From Humulus lupulus (Eukaryota > Streptophyta > Magnoliopsida > Rosales > Cannabaceae): 64,000 bases of DNA. Of the stretch, positions 1 to 9,440 are shown piece after piece. The stretch spans positions 110,364,903-110,428,902 of the forward strand of contig NC_084802.1 in the NCBI RefSeq assembly GCF_963169125.1. The letters are read 5' to 3'. The notes under the pieces are model-generated. The model made no database searches. It saw only the letters and a list, made by a program, of their open reading frames with translations, and was not told where the DNA came from. The first letter of the stretch is position 1. Each line of letters begins with the position of its first letter. The position numbers and the translations under genes were made by a program.

Positions 1-1219
1 ACAGGATCGAATCTACTCACCGTGTGGGCATGTTTCGTGGTCCCGAGAATGGGGTTTAGGTGAAGGCCCTTTCATTGTTGATTTTCATTAATGGAGGTTA
101 TAATTGGTTGTGATTAAGTAACCGCTAAGGAATCAAAAGGTCGATCGTTATCAGGAGTCGTTCTTGTTTTATTTCTCTCTCGAACCACAAGTAGGAGAAT
201 TGCACCCCATATGTGACATGCATGGTTATTCTTGAGGCATGTTGAATGTGTAAGTGTGGACATGGATTGATTATTGAATTATTAGCAAATCTTGCTCACT
301 TGTGCATGGCACTGACTAATTAGTCAGAATTGGCAAAGGTGTCAGTATCAACTGTGAAGCTAGGGCTTATTAGTCAAGTTTGGAAGTGGTACTGGGCACT
401 GGTTACACAGTCCTGACTCATAAGTCAGGACGGCCTTAGTGTGTTCAACACAAGCCAATAAAGATTAGATTTAATTGACAACTGCATTAAATGACTCAGA
501 AGAGTGTTAATGCTGGACCGACCTCAAGTTCGATGAAAACTAAAAGCGCTGGTGTGACTTACCCATCAGTCACTCATCAGTTAAGTTAGAGACTTACCCA
601 TTAGTCTCTCATTTGTTAAGCTGGTGACTTACCCATCAATCACTCATCTGCTTGAATTAGTGACTTGCTTGTCAGTAACTCAGTATGGTTTACCAAAAAC
701 TCAAGTGTTGAATCACTCATCTATTTAGAGCTATAAGCTCTATGTGAATATAATAATAATAATAATCAGTTGTTAATACTATATGCATTATTCTGTTTTC
801 TTGCTGGGCTTTGGCTCATGGGTGCTATGTGGTGCAGGTAAAGGGAAAGAAAAGCTCACCCAGCCTTGAGTGGAGAGCTTAGGTGGTGATATGTACATAT
901 GCGGCCATTTGACCACCACGGCTAAGGAGTTCTCAGAAGAACTAGGGGGTTTACCCTATTTTTGCCGCTTAGGTCGCCGGGTTTGTAAATTTGAAATAGT
1001 AATGACCATTTTGTGTTGTAAATGGCTTGTAAATGTTTTTATGGGCCCATGAACAGCTTTATGTATTAAATAAAATATATCATTTCCTTTTGATTGGCTT
1101 TCCACTTTAGCCTGTTAATAATACTTAGAAGCACATTTTTAACCAAATGACTCGGGTAGCGAGTCAAATTTCCGGTTCACCGTTCACCGTAACTGTTCTG
1201 GGGTAACCAGGGCGTTCCA
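1..1219 (+). repeat. 3' part of a long gypsy LTR (Tekay-like family), cut by window edge
   Basis: The sequence aligns by eye with the 3' half of the solo LTRs at 23131-25893 and 37984-40254. Shared blocks are the tandem 'gacttacccatcagt' units, a block around 797-905 with 'ggtgcaggtaaag', and a terminus of the form TAACCAGGGCGTTCCA. The LTR ends in CA at 1219. No initiator-Met primer-binding site follows, so this may be a solo LTR rather than the 5' LTR of the chromovirus downstream. The TSD cannot be tested because the left end lies outside the window. Confidence 0.75.
556..700. repeat. 35-bp tandem repeat inside LTR
   Basis: Four imperfect units start at about 556, 591, 626 and 662. Each begins 'gacttaccc' or 'gacttgctt' and carries 'cagt(c/a)actcat'. 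The same array occurs at 24949-25360 in the related solo LTR, with more units. Confidence 0.8.
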
Positions 1220-1294
1220 GAATCTTACCGCCAATGTTAGTGTTTATGTTTATGTTATTAGCTAATATTTTAGCCATTATGTTTTCATTTAAGA

Positions 1295-1757
1295 ATGGAT
1301 GGAGCCTTGACCTATCAGGATATCCAAGCAATTAAGGCATTGAAAAGGATTAGAGAGCCAAGGAATACATTAGGAGTGTTAGAAAGATTCACTCAGAGAT
1401 TAATCTTATTCCACAAGGAAATAGTTCATCTTTACACTACCAAGCAAATTATGATGAGAGCTACGGAGCAATATGTCCTAGTAATTAGGATTTGAAAGAT
1501 TTTCCTTTTGTAATTTCAATATTAGAAGAAATATGGGAGACTATAGATGATGATAATGATTTACCGGTAGCCATGAGATACTATTTTCTTATACTTAGGT
1601 TCACCTCTAAGTTGGAATTTCAATTCACTAATGAACAAAAGCATAGAATCTTTATCTTCCCCAAGGTAGTTTCGAGGCTCAAGATAATGATGATTATGAG
1701 GAAATAGATGATGATATGTTACATGAAGAGTCAGATGTAGAAGATCCTAATTTTTAG
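1295..1757 (+). pseudogene. Unrecognised broken ORF upstream of gag, acidic C-terminus
   Basis: A reading frame of roughly 150 codons can be followed across two frameshifts and one stop. It starts with ATG at 1295 (MDGALTYQDIQAIKALKRI). The frame changes near 1470-1490, where a TAG lies in a PSN-stop-DLKDFPF context. It changes again near 1680 and ends at TAG 1755-1757. The last 25 residues are strongly acidic (EEIDDDMLHEESDVEDPNF). I see no zinc knuckle, protease, RT or integrase motif and do not recognise the family. It lies about 550 bp upstream of the gag frame and may be an accessory ORF of element D or part of an older insertion. Chance alignment of short frames is possible, but the acidic tail ending in a stop argues for former coding. 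Confidence 0.4.
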
Positions 1758-2214
1758 ATTCACCCTAGTTATGTTAGTTTATTTATTTATTATTTTTGCA
1801 TTTATGATTGTACTTAGTGAAAATGTTTTTCCAAATAAATATTATTGTTATTTTTTAATGGCAGGTATGAGTTTGATTTTTTTTTACAATCATAATAAAT
1901 AATAAATTCAATAAATAATGACCAAGTTCAGTGAGGATGGATACAAATCAATGGACCAAGTTCTATATTTAGAGCTTAGGGGGCCATAGTAGTGGGAACG
2001 ATTGTACTGATCCCTGCCCTCCCTCAATATGGTTAGCTTTGGAACAGCGACGAGTTTCGAGCCTGAGAATTAAGTCATTTAGGATGATTAGACACAGACT
2101 TAGAAAATAATAAAGATGGCGGATTTTCTAAGTATAGAAGCACACCCTAATTGTAAAGAAGGCTTACATAATTTTTTTTCATAAGAAATCATAACTAATA
2201 GGTCCGAGTTATGT
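1758..2214. other. A+T-rich leader between the upstream ORF and gag
   Basis: Non-coding as far as I can see. It contains T-rich and A-rich runs (about 1780-1920) and a purine-rich stretch near 1975-1995 ('gcttagggggccatag') that resembles a polypurine tract. It may be the untranslated leader of element D or the remnant of another insertion. Confidence 0.4.
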
Positions 2215-3400
2215 TTGCTTAGACTAAGTTTTGCCTTAGAACCTATTAGGGTAAGTTCTAACATGTTTTTCTCGACTGTTAGAACTTTGCTAAAGATATC
2301 ACTTAGAAGGTATGCACGCATAGTCGGCAATGCCTCCAGTGCCACCAACGAGACTAACGAAGCCCCTCTAGTTCGAAGAAGGGGAGCACGTGCTACCAAT
2401 GCTGCTGCTGCTAACAGAAGCGCACCGCCTCCGGTTGACAACACCGCTGAGATTCTCCGACTACGACAACAAGTGGAAGAATTGCTGCAGCAACAACGAC
2501 AATAGGCTCAGCCGCAGCCACAGACTCAAACTCAGCCTCAACCTCAGCCTCAGTCGCAACAGCAGCCTTAGCAAATGGCTCAAGCACCCCAGCAAGTAGG
2601 TCCTTATGGGGGATGGCCAATGGCGAACTATGCGCCTTACCCAGCTTAGTACGTAGAGCCAATCTATGAGCAGTTTCATAAACAACACGCTCCAAACTTC
2701 AAATGGAAAATGGACCCCTTCGAGGCAAAAGAATGGCCCAGGAATGTAGAGCCGATCCTAGCACACATGAACCTTGGCAACGCAGATCGCATATCCTGCA
2801 TTTCTTCTCTTCTAAGGAATGATGCTAGAATCTGGTGGGATTAAGTACAATAGACTGACGACGTCACCATCGTGACATGGACTAGATTTGTGGATCTCTT
2901 TCACACGAAATATTACTACTCGGCAGTCATCACTACAAGGCTAGAAGAGTTCACCTGTCTGAACTTGGGCAACTTAATGGTAGCAGAGTATGCTCGACGG
3001 TTCGATCGACTAGCCAAGTTTGCACCAGAGTTGGTCCCAACCAATTTCCTGAGGGTTACCAAGTTCATTAGGGGACTCAGACCAAAGATTGAGCTAGGAG
3101 TCAAACTAGCAAACCCTGGAATCACTTCTTATGCCAATGCTCTAGAAACAGCTATAGAAGTGGAAAGGCTTCAGGCGAATGTTAGTAAGGAGGAGGCCAG
3201 AAAGCCTGAACCTAAATAGTAGAATCAACCTTAGAATGGTCAGAACCACAACAAAAATCATCCGCATAACAACAATAATGGCCAAAAGAGAAGGCATCCT
3301 GACAATAAGCAATCCAACAACGACAAAAGAGCATGGACAAACAATGGAAGTAATAGGTTGGGTTATGTAGAATACCCGCAATGCTCCAAATGCCAAAAGA
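2215..3400 (+). pseudogene. gag: Gypsy chromovirus gag (element D), degraded
   Basis: This is the capsid precursor of a Ty3/gypsy element. One frame can be read from about 2300 (NASSATNETNEAPLVRRRG) through a coiled-coil-like Q-rich stretch (EILRLRQQVEELLQQQRQ). A retrotransposon gag core follows, with the typical RIWWD (2830-2841), TWTRFVDLFHTKYY, EYARRFDRLAKFAPE and FIRGLRPKI segments. The frame is interrupted by stops at 2503, 2569, 2647, 2842, 2851, 3217, 3220 and 3232. Most are TAG in a Q-rich context, as expected of CAG to TAG changes. Downstream lies an N/Q-rich linker to the zinc knuckle. The element is not functional. Gag organisation resembles chromoviruses of the Tekay/Reina type; exact lineage is not assigned. 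Confidence 0.85.
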
Positions 3401-3960
3401 ATCATCCTGGGAGTGTCGTGCAAAAACTAAAGGATGTTACAGTTGTGGTCAGGAAGGTCATCGGAAGAAGGAATGTCCACAACTCATGCAAGAAGAGAAA
3501 AGGGACTACAAGATGGTTCTAGCCAGAGTCTTTGCCTTGACCCAAGGAGAAGCTGAAGCTAGTAACAAAGTGGTCACAGGTCAGATTCCTATCCTCGATA
3601 ATATATGTTCAGTATTATTTGATTTGGGAGCAACACACTCGTATATCTTGTTAGGAATGGTAGAGAAATTAGACAAACCTTGTGAAAGATTTAGAACTAG
3701 GTTTGTGACAAAATTGCTTTCGGGCGAAGTAGTCTTATCATCACGGATAGTACGAGGCCTACCGATCAAAATTCAGGACGTAGAACTAGAAGGAGACCTG
3801 ATAGAGCTAGAAATTAAAGACTTCGATGTAATACTGGGCATGGATTGGCTAGCAAGTCATGGCGAACAATCGACTGTAGATGCAAGAAGGTGATGTTCGA
3901 AACTCCTGACGGTCAGAGACTATGTTTTATGGGAAAGGTTTCAGGACTACGAACACTGCT
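3381..3960 (+). pseudogene. pro: Zinc knuckle and aspartic protease of element D
   Basis: The nucleocapsid CCHC knuckle CYSCGQEGHRKKEC lies at about 3438-3480, with spacing C-X2-C-X4-H-X4-C. A linker (ARVFALTQGEAEASNKVVTG) leads into a retropepsin-like domain. The active-site triad is altered: the family's D-S-G-A-T-H-S reads DLGATHS near 3622-3642, so the catalytic Asp is kept but the neighbouring Ser is Leu. The fold's second conserved strand, VILGMDWLASH, is at about 3828-3861. A frameshift follows, after which the frame continues as KVMFETPDGQRLCFMGKVSG in the next phase. The domain sits between gag and RT in the normal gypsy order. Confidence 0.85.
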
Positions 3961-4021
3961 TATTTCATCTCTCAAAGCTCAGAGGATGATAGAGAAATGA
4001 TATCACACATTCTTAGCCACC

Positions 4022-4951
4022 GTGACGGATGTGGTAAAGGAAACACCACTAAAGGTTGGAGACGTCCACATTATAAAGGAATTCCCAGAAGTATTTCCTG
4101 ACGACATACCAGGGTTGTCGCTGACTCGGGAAATTGACTTCACAATCCAACTAGTACTGAGAACTGAGCCTATCTCAAAGGCACCATACCGGATGGCACC
4201 TAATAAACTCAAGGAGTTGAAGACGCAGCTACAAGAACTCTTACACTTGGGTTTCATTAGACCAAGCCATTCGCCATGGGGAGCACTGGTTCTATTTGTG
4301 AAGAAGAAGGACGAAAACATGACGATGTGTATAGATTACTGCGAGCTGAATAAGGTGACAATTAAGAATAAGTACCCGCTACCTTGGATCGACGACTTGT
4401 TTGATTAACTTCGAGGAGAGACTATGTTTCCAAAGATTGATCTACGGTCCGGTTATCACCAGCTCAAGGTACGGGAAGAAGATATTCCAAAGACAGCTTT
4501 TAGAACTCGATATGGACATTATGAGTTTCTAGTTATGTCTTTTGGTCTTACCAATGCTCCAGCCGCATTTATGGATTTAATGAATCAGGTCTTCAAGGAT
4601 TATTTGGAAAAATTCGTCATAGTGTTCATCGACGATATTTTGGTGTACTCAAAGGACGAAGTCGAGCACGAGGAACATTTAAGAATGACCATGTTGCAAC
4701 TGAAAGAGCGTCAACTTCATGCCAAGTTCAAGAAGTGCGAATTTTGGCTTTTGCAAGTAGCGTTCCTCGGCCACATAGTATCCAAGGACATAGTTGTTGT
4801 AGACCCAACTAAGGTAGAGGCTATGAAGGATTTGCCAAGACCTAAGAATGCGTCAGAGGTTAGAAGTTTTCTCGGGCTAGCAGGCTATTATCGGAGGTTT
4901 GTGGAAGGCTTTTCTAAGATAGCCAATCCGCTTACCAGGGCATATCTGTAG
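4022..4951 (+). pseudogene. Reverse transcriptase of element D
   Basis: The RT core of a Ty3/gypsy element is nearly complete. It holds the [20 protein letters not shown] lead-in, [12 protein letters not shown] and [23 protein letters not shown] at 4406 sits where the family has Gln in DDLFDQL. Then come [27 protein letters not shown] and the catalytic [10 protein letters not shown] (about 4627-4656), followed by [10 protein letters not shown] and the thumb region [20 protein letters not shown]. Catalytic aspartates are intact. The RNase H domain that should follow is missing: the frame jumps from ANPLTRA straight to integrase sequence. Confidence 0.92.
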
Positions 4952-5106
4952 TCAAAGAAGGCAAGGCCACATATTTCTCTTTATCAGGACATGGGTTCTT
5001 GAGATATAAAGGTCGGGTATGCGTGCCGAATGACTATGGAATTAAGATGAAGATTTTAGAAGAGGCACACAATACCCCATACTCAATTCACCCAGGGCAT
5101 AGGGAA
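4937..5106 (+). pseudogene. int: Integrase N-terminal fragment of element D, fused after deletion
   Basis: From about 4937 the frame reads [20 protein letters not shown], then KGRVCVPNDYGIKMKILEEA and HNTPYSIHPGH. This is the conserved approach to the gypsy integrase zinc-binding domain (the H of the HHCC motif). It directly follows the RT thumb, so RNase H and the connector were removed by an internal deletion. Similarity to element sequence ends at about 5106, where unrelated repeat-rich DNA begins, so the rest of integrase and the 3' LTR are absent. Confidence 0.8.
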
Positions 5107-5400
5107 TGCGGCCTAGGCTTGAATTTGGAACCTTGGAAATCGCCTATACTTGGATTTTAAACCTTGGAAGTTTCCTATGCCTAGATGTGAAGCCCTGAAA
5201 ATCACCCAACCCTAATTTTTATAAGCCTGGAAATCGCCCAGGCCAAGGAATCTTAAGGGTGGTTGGCCTAGGGTTTTACAAGCCTTAAAATCGCCCAGGC
5301 TAGTGAATCTCAAAGGTGTTCGGCCTAGGCTAAGGTTTTAAAAGCCTGGAAATTGCCCAGGCTAGTTAATATATGGGTGGTCGGCCTACTGACCTCTAAA
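5107..5400. repeat. Interspersed 'cctggaaatcgcccagg' repeats
   Basis: About six degenerate copies of a short imperfect inverted repeat (arms cctgg/ccagg around aaatcg) lie near 5131, 5161, 5191, 5226, 5281 and 5342. Between them are 'ggtcggccta' words. The same 'gtcggcct' words recur at 6190-6350 in the LTR downstream, so both stretches probably belong to one element. Confidence 0.65.
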
Positions 5401-5710
5401 CCCTAAAGCATCACGCAGAAAGAGGGAAGGATCAAGCCAATTTTTTATAAAAAAAAAGTTTTTAGTTCATATAAGTAAGTTGTTTTGAATCAAATCAGAG
5501 TAAAGTAAGGAAATTCAGACAGATTCATCAAAGACGTAAATATGGAAAAAATACTTACCAAAGAGGAGATACGTAGAGTTGATGAATAATTGGAGAATTC
5601 CACAGCTCAAAACTTCCTGAAGGAGGCGCATGGGTCAGGAGTCTGACGAGTGAGGCCCTAGTTATAGCCTCTCAGGCTAACCATATCTGGTATTGTTAAA
5701 AATTCAAAAT
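5401..5710. other. Non-coding stretch, probable 3' region of a Tat element
   Basis: Contains an A-run at 5450-5458 and no open frame of note. Its position ahead of the LTR at 6056 suggests untranslated retroelement sequence, but no decisive motif is visible. Confidence 0.3.
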
Positions 5711-5912
5711 CCTTGAAAAATATTCTGTATTTTTAGGAATTAATATCCTTGAAAAATATATTATATTTTTAGGACTTCAAAACTCCTTGAAAAATATATT
5801 ATATTTTAAGACTTCAAAATTCCTTAAAAAATATACTAGATTTTTAGAAAATTAATTTTCCTTGAAAAATATAATTATTTTTAGGAATTACAATTATCCT
5901 TGAAAAATACGC
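5711..5912. repeat. 37-bp minisatellite, six units
   Basis: Units start at 5711, 5747, 5785, 5822, 5860 and 5898. Each opens 'ccttgaaaaatat' and carries 'atttttag(g/a)a'. The period is 36-38 bp and the last unit is partial. The array is A+T-rich and non-coding. Confidence 0.9.
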
Positions 5913-6055
5913 GCTGAGCAAATTATCGATGGTTGATAAAAGTAATACGTAATTTCCCGAGGGACTTTTCTTTTAGAGTACTGCTACAATATGTTTCTTG
6001 GGCCAGATCAAGTTTACCATAATGTTGAACACATTACGATAAACTTGGGGTCAAA

Positions 6056-6989
6056 TGTTATCCCTCAAAAATCCAGGGATGACATGGCAAATGAGAAAGC
6101 GGCACGTGGCATCACAAATCAGGGGAAAACGATGAAGTATTGAAAAAAGACTAATGAGCAAAAAAAGATAGATCCAAGACCTATAGGGAAGTCGACCAGG
6201 CCTAAACACCCTAGGGGTACTCGACCTGGCTCTAGCCCCCTACGGGTGGTCGGCCTGACCCCAACCCCTAGGGGTGGTCAGCCTGACATGTTCAAAAGCC
6301 ACAGGGCTGGTCGACCCACCCTATTCTTCATAAGGTGGTCGGCCTAAACTCCCGAATACACTTCACTGAATAAAGTTCATGCTCGTTCAAACTGAGATCA
6401 ACAAGCCTAGCACCCAGAGGATCAACAGGTCTAGCATCCAGAGGGTCATCAGGCCTAGCACCCAAGCTCTGAAGGGTCATCGGGCCTAGCACCTAAGTCT
6501 CATGGAACTGAGACTTAGCATTTTCCAAGAGGTTCAATCGTGCATCGTCTACCATGATTCATAGAAACAACGAGAAGACCCACGATCTCATAATCATGGG
6601 GAGTTGGACACGTATCTCCACTGCCCAATAATCGTGTACTAAACTACGATCCTAGTATTACTGATCATGTAACAGCCTCTGGGTACTATGAATAAAGGAC
6701 CCAGGGCTTCATTGAGAGGGATCTGATGAATATTTTGGGGAAAAACTCTGGGCAAATTAATAATAACGAGTGAATACTTTAATTCATCCGTGTAATTTTC
6801 TATCGAGTGATTCAATACCAAAGACTAAGTAAATTAGGTTATTACTGTTCATCAGAACAAGGCTGAACCACTATAAAAAATTTGTGTGTTTATTTAAAAT
6901 ATTTATACTCTTTCGTATATTATATTCATTTCTTTCAAAAGGTGTTGTATACTGTACATACGACCGTTTGTCAATTTCACAGGTCAACA
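6056..6989 (+). repeat. Tat-type LTR (934 bp), probably a 3' LTR
   Basis: It starts TGTTATCCCTCAAAAATCC, preceded by a purine-rich 'aaacttggggtcaaa', and ends '...tttcacaggtcaaca'. Start, end and the segment 'ggctgaaccactataaaaa' match the solo LTR at 29594-31131. The flanking 5-mers (tcaaa and cacct) do not match, which favours a 3' LTR or a rearranged copy over a clean solo LTR. GC-rich 30-35-bp units with 'ggtggtcggcctgac' fill 6190-6350, and four 25-bp 'catcaggcctagcacc' units fill 6390-6500. Confidence 0.7.
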
Positions 6990-8049
6990 CACCTATTTCA
7001 TCAATGAGTATAAATGATAATTATGAATTATCTATTATTGTACAAATCATACATTTAATAAGACATCTGATTACAACCACAATTAAGTGAAACATATATG
7101 TGAATTATTTTTTAGATTGGCTTGTAATTAATTAGACACATAAAATAAATAAATGACAGTATTTTATTGCAACCATTCAGTGGTTATCTCCCTATTTATA
7201 TAGTTTGTTAGTTAAAGTTAACCAAAAGACCGTTCTCTTATAGATGCTCAAAAATCACATAATCGTTTAGCTAATACATAGAGATATATGTTGAACCTTG
7301 TAATGTTCAAAGAAAAAAGAAAATAAATAGTGAGTCAATATTAATTGACATTTATTTTAGATATGTTTAACTTTGATTGTATGCAAAGAAAATTTCTAGA
7401 AATTTTCATGCATCATTCAAAGTAAAGTCACTTAGAGACTTGTTCGATCTGATCAAAAGGATGTCTAAACTCGAATTTGGAATTCAAGTAATTTGCATGT
7501 GATCTTGGAATTCAAACCCAACTCATATGCAACTAGAATACTAAGCAAAATTAGTATTGTGGAAATAGAATTTAATCATATTAGATAAGATTAAATAGAT
7601 AATGAGTAATCGTTATCGTCTTTATTATTTCTAAAATTTTAACACTTGTCATGTTCTGTACATGTTTGATTGTACAACATCAAAGACTTAAAAGTTGGGA
7701 TTCACAAGAGGTTATGTGAATAAATTGAAAGGTTTCCATGGAGTCATTTAGTGAAACAGTCTAATAATCATAAAAGATTACAAAAGAGTTTGTATCTCTT
7801 TAAATGCTACCTTAATGAAGCATGATTATTATAATCACTATATTTTCTAGTTAAGTTGTACTAGAAATAATGATTGCAAGTCAAGTAAGCGAGTTACTGA
7901 TAATTAACAAGGATAAAACCAAAGAATATCACAAATTCTCTAAAGCATTATTGTAGTGGGAGCGTTAGTTAGTAACTGCTCCAATACAAATGTAGAGATA
8001 GTTAAATTGTGTGTAACACAATCTAACTATACTTCATCTACATACTAGT
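6990..8049. other. Unassigned A+T-rich sequence, probably decayed copia interior
   Basis: No open frame above background and no LTR boundary is visible. It leads continuously into recognisable copia RT remnants at 8050-9440, so it is best read as degraded upstream sequence of element K. No second copy of the 9441-11575 LTR is present here. Confidence 0.35.
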
Positions 8050-9440
8050 ATATGAAATGAAAATTTTTTTACGGAAAACAATGGTTGAAACACCATGAAT
8101 CTAGAAATAGAATTTAGAATTCTACGACATCTGGATTCTTGAACATCCAACTAAAGCTTATTGAACTTTAGTTTGAAGCAGGATATTCAAGATGAAGAGG
8201 AGAACAGAGAAAAGTACAGACTTTTCAAAGTTAAGTTAATAGCCTAAGGCTATGAACAAAAAGAAGAATTTTTTACTTGATTAAATATCTTCTAATGTAA
8301 CCAAATTAAATTTGTTCACGTACTCTTATCCACTACTTTATGCATGGATTATGAGATTAATTTAAATGGATGTCTAAGTAGGCTTTACTGAATGGCTGAC
8401 ATCACAAAATCATTTAAAAATCTCAACCAGAAAGATTATGTTGTGATTCTTATTCTTAATATCGACAATTTTCTAATCATTGGGAATGACGTCAAGAAAT
8501 CGTCAATAGAAAAAAAAAATGGTTAGCTGAACATTTCTAAATATTTGATTTAGAAAAGCCAAGAATGTTCTATACATTCAAGTTTACAGAGATTGAAAGA
8601 ACAATCCTTAGGCACTGTCTCAAGCGATTTATATAAGATAAAAAGCTTAAATACTTTAGTTTACAAAATCCAAGAAAGGTGTTTTGCCTTCTCGGTAAGG
8701 AGAATGTATTATCTAAATAATAAATGTCCATTTATTCTTTTACTAGAAAAGAAGACATGAGACAGTAATTCCTACAACTCAGTGATGGATTGTTCAATGT
8801 ATCGAATGTTATATTTTCAAATTGGCATTTGTTAAGCGGTGGGAATAGTCAGCAGTTGTCAATCCAATGATGGATTGAGTCATTGAATAATTATAAAAAC
8901 TTAATTTTGAGTTCTTGAATATAATAGAGAATATATGTATGTGGATTTAGGCAGAGACCTAAAATCCCAAAGGATGAACTGATTTTAAATCTTCAAAGAT
9001 TAATATTAGAATCAGCCTCCATAACTGTGGAGGAGACACATTGATTAGGAAATGTATTAGACTTTCAGATTTGTATGTTTCACCACAAAATCTGATACAT
9101 AACAGCTTCGAGCAGTTAAATAGGCTATTTGACTTAGTTAAGTTCTTTGTCATTTTGGAAATGTTTTCAAACTAGAATAAACAACTAATATCTCATTGCG
9201 AAAACAATGGAGATACAAACATTCTAGAAGAACTAGAAATCATCAGAGGGTAAAACACATGAAATGAAGTATCATTTAATACAAGAAAATTTTACATAAT
9301 TTATGTAATGATCTTGAAGATAACTTCAAAACTGTTTCTTACAAAATTGTTACAAAGACATTGTTAGACAAATTCGGTTAGGAGAATGTGATTGTCATAT
9401 TAAAATAGATGCCTCAATTTGCTTTGGGCAAGTGGGAGAT
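8050..9440 (+). pseudogene. Decayed Ty1/copia RT-RNase H (element K) with polypurine tract
   Basis: Fragments of copia reverse transcriptase can be read in shifting frames. Near 8225-8280 a KLIA-stop-GYEQKEE stretch corresponds to the family's RLVAKGY-Q-EGID block. Near 8455-8500 NIDNFLIIGNDVKK occupies the YVDD position, with the catalytic motif lost. Near 8525-8600 a stretch resembles the segment after the palm. Stops and frameshifts are frequent. At 9430-9440 the sequence 'aagtgggagat' immediately precedes the LTR and is a classic copia polypurine tract. The 5' part of the element and its 5' LTR are not recognisable. This is an old, dead copy. Confidence 0.7.

Noticed and set aside
870..1052. 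60-codon open frame in the left LTR
   Set aside because: It lies in a conserved LTR block, and related LTRs do not keep the frame.
2411..2695. Minus-strand frames rich in Leu/Ala/Val opposite gag
   Set aside because: They are complements of the Q-rich, CAG-repeat-like gag coding sequence and have no independent support.
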